DNA of 11,026 bases from Isohypsibius dastychi (lineage: Eukaryota; Tardigrada; Eutardigrada; Parachela; Isohypsibiidae). The first letter of the stretch is position 1; every line of letters starts with the position of its first letter. Shown one piece after another: positions 7,540 to 11,026 of this stretch. Location of the stretch: the NCBI GenBank assembly GCA_034696485.1, contig JAQIWT010001378.1:1-11026 (forward strand). The letters are read 5' to 3'. The translations under genes were made by a program, and so were the position numbers. The notes under the pieces are model-generated. The model was given only the letters and a program-made list of their open reading frames with translations, ran no database searches and had not been told where the DNA came from.

Positions 7540-7655
7540 TTTCCGGGATTGAGCGCACCAAATGAGATGGAGCCTTAAATAATCAATCGTATCTGGGTTT
7601 CCGGGATTGAGCGCACCAAATGAGATGGAGCCTTAAATAATCAATCGTGTCTGGG
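7540..7655 (+). repeat. 58-bp tandem duplication (2 copies)
   Basis: Copies 7540-7597 and 7598-7655 are directly adjacent and identical except for one transition (A at 7591, G at 7649) near the 3' end of the unit. The unit starts TTTCCGGGATTGAGCGC and does not keep an open frame across both copies. The near-identity implies a recent duplication or ongoing homogenisation. It ends 6 bp before an ATG at 7662. Confidence 0.85.
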
Positions 7656-7661
7656 TAAATC

Positions 7662-7964
7662 ATGACGGATCACAGCGGTCAACGAAGTAACTGCGTCTTT
7701 TTACCGAACAAGATTGGCAAAGCTGGCTAGCCTACCGCGTTCCATAATATTATAGTCTACGGAAAGAGCGGTTGGATTTGTTCAGAATTTAATATAAGGT
7801 CATGGGATTATTTACTATCCCTCAAGACACCAGACGCCGACAACTTCATAGTTTTGGTGATATTCGAGACGGCTGCGCTTCGACGTGGTTTACAAACCGT
7901 GGCTGCGCCCTATCAGATCAAATTTGGGTATGACCCTATGGCACGGGAGGAGTTGCTCATGTAA
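7662..7964 (+). pseudogene. Small unknown coding remnant broken by one TAG
   Basis: An ATG at 7662 (context AATCATGA) opens 22 codons (MTDHSGQRSNCVFLPNKIGK...). They are followed by TAG at 7728-7730, and the same frame is then open for 77 codons to TAA 7962-7964. The second part reads like folded protein: HNIIVYGKSGW, a hydrophobic strand NFIVLVIFETAALRRG, then APYQIKFGYDPMAREELLM. No family is recognised. Possible explanations are a nonsense mutation, a short intron removing the TAG, or readthrough. Elsewhere in the window TAG behaves as a normal stop and long genes do not contain it. The frame ends 36 bp from the end of the convergent gene at 8001. Confidence 0.35.
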
Positions 7965-8000
7965 GGGATGGCTATGTTGCAAGTACTAAATTGGAACGCA

Positions 8001-8621
8001 TCACATGCAGCAAACAAAATCAGCGCAAGGCGAATTCGACTCTTTCTTCCTCGACGAGACCTTTTTTAAGGCCTCTTCGAGCTCAATGTCCTCGATATGT
8101 TCTGGCTTCGTTTCAGCCAACGCTTCCTCGAGAGATAGCCTCCGATCAGACGACGCCGCAGGGTCTGCCAGTGCCATCGATGTATCGGGCAGCGGGATCA
8201 CATGGTCGACGGACTTCCGTGGTCGTGCGGCCTCGATGGCTTTGAGTCGCGCCTTCTCCTTTGTGCTCAACGCCGCCTCGTTTGTCTTTTGCTCGGGTGA
8301 CCGATTCGCAGCGGCAGACACGTCCAGGGCCTTACCAGCCGGGCTTGTGCTTGACACATCTACAGCCTTACCAGCGGGGCTTGTGCTGGATACGTCTAGA
8401 GCCTTACCAGCCGGGCTTGTGCTGGATACATCTACAGCCTTACCAGCCGGGCTTGAGCTGGACACGTCAAGGGCCTTGTCAGTAGTGGTAGTCCCCACAC
8501 TCGATGTCGAGATATCAACGGCTTTCTCGCTTGACGCGCTCGTGTTCAGCGCGTCGGCACTGGCAGCGGCCTTGTCCTTGGCGGCCCCTCTGGAACTCAT
8601 AGAGCGAATGATTTTCTTCAT
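8001..8621 (-). CDS. Disordered Ala/Ser/Lys-rich protein with 12-residue repeats (206 aa)
   Basis: No domain family is recognised. I start the product at the ATG at 8621 (MKKIIRSMSSRGAAK, A at -3). An in-frame ATG at 8708 adds 29 residues encoded by AT-rich, Asn/Lys-heavy codons that look like 5' UTR; with it the protein is 235 aa. The N-terminus is short and basic, then comes an Ala/Ser/Thr-rich linker. Four 12-residue repeats (type KALDVSSTSPAG) follow, then a charged helical C-terminal half (TKEKARLKAIEAARPRK, LSLEEALAET, DIELEEALKKV). The tail DFVCCM has adjacent Cys residues that could be palmitoylated; it is not a CaaX box. It is probably intrinsically disordered and perhaps membrane-tethered through the Cys tail (inference). 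Many Ser/Thr-Pro and Lys sites suggest phosphorylation. The gene stands alone, with an AT-rich upstream region. Confidence 0.62.
   Translation of the reverse strand: MKKIIRSMSSRGAAKDKAAASADALNTSASSEKAVDISTSSVGTTTTDKALDVSSSSPAGKAVDVSSTSPAGKALDVSSTSPAGKAVDVSSTSPAGKALDVSAAANRSPEQKTNEAALSTKEKARLKAIEAARPRKSVDHVIPLPDTSMALADPAASSDRRLSLEEALAETKPEHIEDIELEEALKKVSSRKKESNSPCADFVCCM
8334..8477 (-). repeat. 36-bp coding repeat, 4 copies (12 aa each)
   Basis: Four in-phase 36-bp units encode K-A-[L/V]-D-V-S-S-[S/T]-S-P-A-G, with a fifth partial unit KALDV after them. The position-3 residue alternates strictly Leu, Val, Leu, Val, Leu. DNA copies differ at a few synonymous sites, which suggests a 72-bp super-unit duplicated after the first doubling. 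Confidence 0.85.
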
Positions 8622-8714
8622 TTTCACAAATAAATTCTCAAATAATAATGATTTGTGGTTTGTATTGTTGCTGATGCTCTTGTGCTTGTCCCATGCCATC
8701 ATGATCATTTTTAA

Positions 8715-8750
8715 ATCAATGGATTTAGTATTGAGCTTCTATCCATTGAT
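8715..8750. repeat. Perfect 10-bp inverted repeat upstream of the repeat-protein gene
   Basis: ATCAATGGAT (8715-8724) and ATCCATTGAT (8741-8750) are exact reverse complements around 16 bp. The repeat sits just upstream of the minus-strand gene (7 bp from the longer ATG, about 95 bp from the preferred one). It could be an operator-like site for a dimeric factor or a chance palindrome in AT-rich DNA. Confidence 0.4.
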
Positions 8751-9188
8751 ATGATTTGTTAATGGGTGCAATAAAAGTTAAATATGCTAATGGGCTCCTT
8801 ATATCATATTTAATATGGTGATAAGGGCAATAAATTTAGTTTAGAAGAACAATAATATATCGATCCATTTACATTGTAGTTTTAATATATGTTGGGTTCA
8901 ATAGTAGATGTAATTTTACAAAGATCTTTAAAGGTCATTAATAATACATAAGATCAATGTAATCTCCACACAAATTGCAGAAAAAGGATGACCTGCCAAT
9001 CAGATCCATCCACGACATATTACGAACTCTACGAACGAAAACGCTTAGAGGTACCTTACGCGGACTAACTTCCCTGTGGTGCGCGATTCGATGAATATCA
9101 AATTCTGATATATAGTGCAGAATTGAGAATTCTCTCGTGTGGGGTATGCATGTGTAACAGATTGCATGATGGAGGTATCGCTCTATTC
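8751..9188. other. AT-rich divergent intergenic spacer
   Basis: This spacer separates the minus-strand repeat-protein gene from the plus-strand large gene. It contains TATATCATAT/AATATGGTGATA-type imperfect palindromes around 8800-8825 and repeated TAATGGG...CAATAAA-like strings. The minus-strand open frame 8938-9198 shows no motif and is not called. Confidence 0.4.
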
Positions 9189-9196
9189 TATAAAAC
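9189..9196 (+). promoter_or_regulatory. TATA box of the large plus-strand gene
   Basis: TATAAAAC lies about 150 bp before the ATG at 9340. The following 100 nt are CA/CT-rich with few ATGs (ACCAACAACGACACAA), typical of a 5' UTR. Confidence 0.4.
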
Positions 9197-9339
9197 AATT
9201 TGTACCATCACGCATCATCGCGTCAGTCGTCGCGATTGCAACAACTATAAGCAACTCGGTTCCTTTTGCTTCTCCGCCAAAACCAACAACGACACAATTG
9301 ACTGAATAGCTTTCCACTAGAAACGAATGGGTCCTGCAA

Positions 9340-11026
9340 ATGGATTCCGACGCCATCGTTCGAAGGATCGTGGGTATACTGAATGGACCCAAGCCCGGTG
9401 AGGTGAAATTTCCATGGTCGCCCTCAGAACAAGAGCAACTAGACAACCTCTTGGCAAATTTGGTGTCTCGCATTACGTGCGGGGATGGGACGCGTACGCG
9501 TTTCATACACTCGCATAAGTCGGCGAACGGTCCTAGGAATGCTGGACAATGCGCGGAATGTGTTGATGTGCTGTACACTTTTTATCAAGATCATGTTACC
9601 GTCAAGGTCCCCGCGCTACCGCTTGGACAGATTGCCGCTGTAGCCGATGACTTTCCCAGATACCGAGTGGGATCGAGCAGCAGATGCCGCCCACCAACGA
9701 TCTTATTTAGTCGGCTAGAGAGTTTGAGGTTCGACACGTTATTGAAAAGGTATGAGGCGTACATATGTTCTGACAAGGTCGTCACAATTGCGCACAACCG
9801 TGATGCATTCAGGCCCGAGAGCGTAAGGTCTCTGCTAGGAGATCCAGTGGAGCATTCCACTGTAGAAGTGAAATGCAAATCTCGTCCATTGGTTAACGCT
9901 GCTTTCATCAATCAGCACGCCTTTTGGTCAAAGTCGGCAGGAGGCGGCATACTCGTCAAGATGTTGTCGTCAGTATTGGTCAGGGAAGACTCCACAATTT
10001 CTACAAATGACTTTTTTTCCCATGGAAGTGATCGCGCGACGTTATTTTTTGGCATTCATGACGTCGAGAAACGAATTTTGGGTAACACCATGAAATTCCA
10101 AAAATACGAATTGCCTGATACTATATTCCCCATACTGTTGAAAGAAGATGTTTCACTGATGAGGGCTTACGTCGATGTTGACGATCATGAATTTGCACCA
10201 AGCGGGACGAAGCTTAAACGATGGGTTATCGAAGAGAACGACGAGAAGAAACAAGGGATGATCATAGAGTGCTGGGATGGTAAGGTATGGCGTGGAAGAA
10301 GCAGAGCGAATAAATATGGCTTAGTGATGAACTCGGCTGACCCGCCTCCAAATTTGACTCTCGACGGTGAGAAGAGTCCTCGCCACTGGATCGAAGTCCA
10401 AGAGTACCTCTGGCCAAAAGAGTTATTCGAAACACGCCACTTACTGAAAATGTCCGTCAAAGTAATGGATTCAGATGTCCCGTTGGGTTGCTTCATTGAT
10501 GATTCTTCGGCATTTCGGTTAAGTGAAGACTCATGGCTCAATCACATGGGTGTTTGGCTTCGCTTGAAGAACAATGCTACGGCTCTGGCCTTGTTCGCAC
10601 GGGATTCTAGACGAACCGTTTTCTGGGGGGACTGCAAGCCGCAGGATTTGGATGTCGATCTGTCAATTGTTCGTCCTTTTGATGATGCATTAAAAAAGTT
10701 CAAAGCACTGATTCAAGGAGCTCACTCACTTCCAGTTACGTTGGGCATCGATTATGACTACTGGAAAGAATTTGAAGAATACATTCTCATTCAATCCAGT
10801 GAGAAGGGTGTAGCTTGGATTTTTTCAAGAGTACACGTTATCCTTTTTTTCCGCCTGGACAGCGAGACCATCCAAACTCAAGATGTTGGAGGCAATGATA
10901 AATCACTTAGTGTGATGGAAGAGCTTATTCGGATCAACAAGTCATTAAAACAGAGAGAGTCATGGCTTTTGGATGTTTGCGCATTGACGGAAACCTGGAA
11001 TAATGATCAATTGAATGTGGATGCAG
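9340..11026 (+). CDS. Large unrecognised protein, 3' end beyond the window (562+ aa)
   Basis: The frame is open from ATG 9340 to the window edge, 562 codons without a stop, so it is clearly coding. An in-frame TAG at 9307 rules out extension upstream without splicing. The start has G at +4 but C at -3, and a possible splice acceptor (TTTCCACTAG) ends at 9320. No family is recognised. The N-terminal part has C47, H57-x-H59 and C71-AE-C74, a possible zinc site. Later parts alternate charged strands and aromatic residues (RLESLRFDTLLKRYEAYICS, CWDGKVWRGRSRANKYG, HWIEVQEYLWPKELFETRHL, SWLNHMGVWLRLKNN, ILIQSSEKGVAWIFSRVHVI). These look like a mixed alpha/beta soluble protein. No signal peptide, transmembrane span or Walker A motif appears in the visible part. 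The gene is not obviously related to the NTPase at 1689-3398. It is probably cytosolic or nuclear (inference). Confidence 0.72.
   Translation, partial: MDSDAIVRRIVGILNGPKPGEVKFPWSPSEQEQLDNLLANLVSRITCGDGTRTRFIHSHKSANGPRNAGQCAECVDVLYTFYQDHVTVKVPALPLGQIAAVADDFPRYRVGSSSRCRPPTILFSRLESLRFDTLLKRYEAYICSDKVVTIAHNRDAFRPESVRSLLGDPVEHSTVEVKCKSRPLVNAAFINQHAFWSKSAGGGILVKMLSSVLVREDSTISTNDFFSHGSDRATLFFGIHDVEKRILGNTMKFQKYELPDTIFPILLKEDVSLMRAYVDVDDHEFAPSGTKLKRWVIEENDEKKQGMIIECWDGKVWRGRSRANKYGLVMNSADPPPNLTLDGEKSPRHWIEVQEYLWPKELFETRHLLKMSVKVMDSDVPLGCFIDDSSAFRLSEDSWLNHMGVWLRLKNNATALALFARDSRRTVFWGDCKPQDLDVDLSIVRPFDDALKKFKALIQGAHSLPVTLGIDYDYWKEFEEYILIQSSEKGVAWIFSRVHVILFFRLDSETIQTQDVGGNDKSLSVMEELIRINKSLKQRESWLLDVCALTETWNNDQLNVDA

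Noticed and set aside
7540-7655. CRISPR array.
   Set aside because: There are only two directly abutting 58-bp units with no spacers. This is a simple tandem duplication.
8005-8754. Long 249-residue plus-strand frame opposite the repeat-protein gene.
   Set aside because: It is the antisense shadow of the 36-bp repeats and alanine/serine codons. The minus-strand reading has better start contexts and a sensible charged C-terminus.
4795-9340. Reassigned TAA/TAG codons (for example to Gln), suggested by several coding-like frames interrupted only by TAA or TAG.
   Set aside because: The three longest frames (569, 562+ and 378 codons) contain many CAA/CAG and no in-frame TAA/TAG, and the 103-aa gene ends naturally with TAA. 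The broken frames are better explained as pseudogenes, introns or chance.
9183-9911. Minus-strand frames 9183-9578 and 9591-9911.
   Set aside because: They are antisense to the promoter and 5' part of the large plus-strand gene, with no motifs of their own.
1-11026. tRNA or rRNA genes.
   Set aside because: No cloverleaf with T-loop GTTCGA-type signature or conserved rRNA stretch was recognised by eye on either strand.

Overview
The window looks like nuclear DNA of a eukaryotic microbe (protist or fungus-like), but the sequence does not fix the lineage. Four signs point this way: TATA boxes and purine-at-minus-3 start contexts instead of Shine-Dalgarno sites, long AT-rich gaps between single genes on both strands, a hAT-superfamily transposase remnant, and an intact P-loop protein of the Crinkler/RHS type (a family known from oomycetes, chytrids, arbuscular mycorrhizal fungi and trypanosomes). 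Every long frame uses CAA/CAG for Gln and ends at ordinary stops, so the standard code applies.

Layout. Positions 1-1304 (+) hold coding-like pieces spread over all three frames, broken by stops and frame changes, the clearest being 585-866. They read as a decayed or intron-split gene of unknown family. Positions 1322-3398 (-) hold the best-supported gene, a 569-residue Crinkler/RHS-type NTPase with its own TATA box, and just 3' of it a small Cys-rich open frame. Positions 3399-4479 are an AT-rich gap with short direct repeats. A small single-span membrane protein with a Pro/Gln-rich tail lies at 4480-4791 (-). Upstream of it is a stop-broken frame with a faint gag-like motif.

Positions 5480-7206 are a transposon zone: small hairpins, a long-spacer inverted repeat (5685-5803), and a 5'-truncated, frameshifted hAT transposase that has lost a catalytic Asp. 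Positions 7207-7964 carry a 58-bp tandem duplication and a short frame broken by one TAG. At 8001-8621 (-) there is a disordered Ala/Ser/Lys protein with a 12-residue repeat whose units alternate Leu and Val. A roughly 0.6-kb AT-rich spacer follows, with a TATA box for a large unrecognised gene (9340 to the window end, +), open for 562 codons and cut by the edge.

Together this resembles a gene-poor, transposon-worn compartment of the kind in which Crinkler-type genes often sit (inference). Nothing suggests an operon or a multi-gene pathway. The main targets for follow-up are the NTPase, the unknown 562+ residue protein and the alternating-repeat protein.
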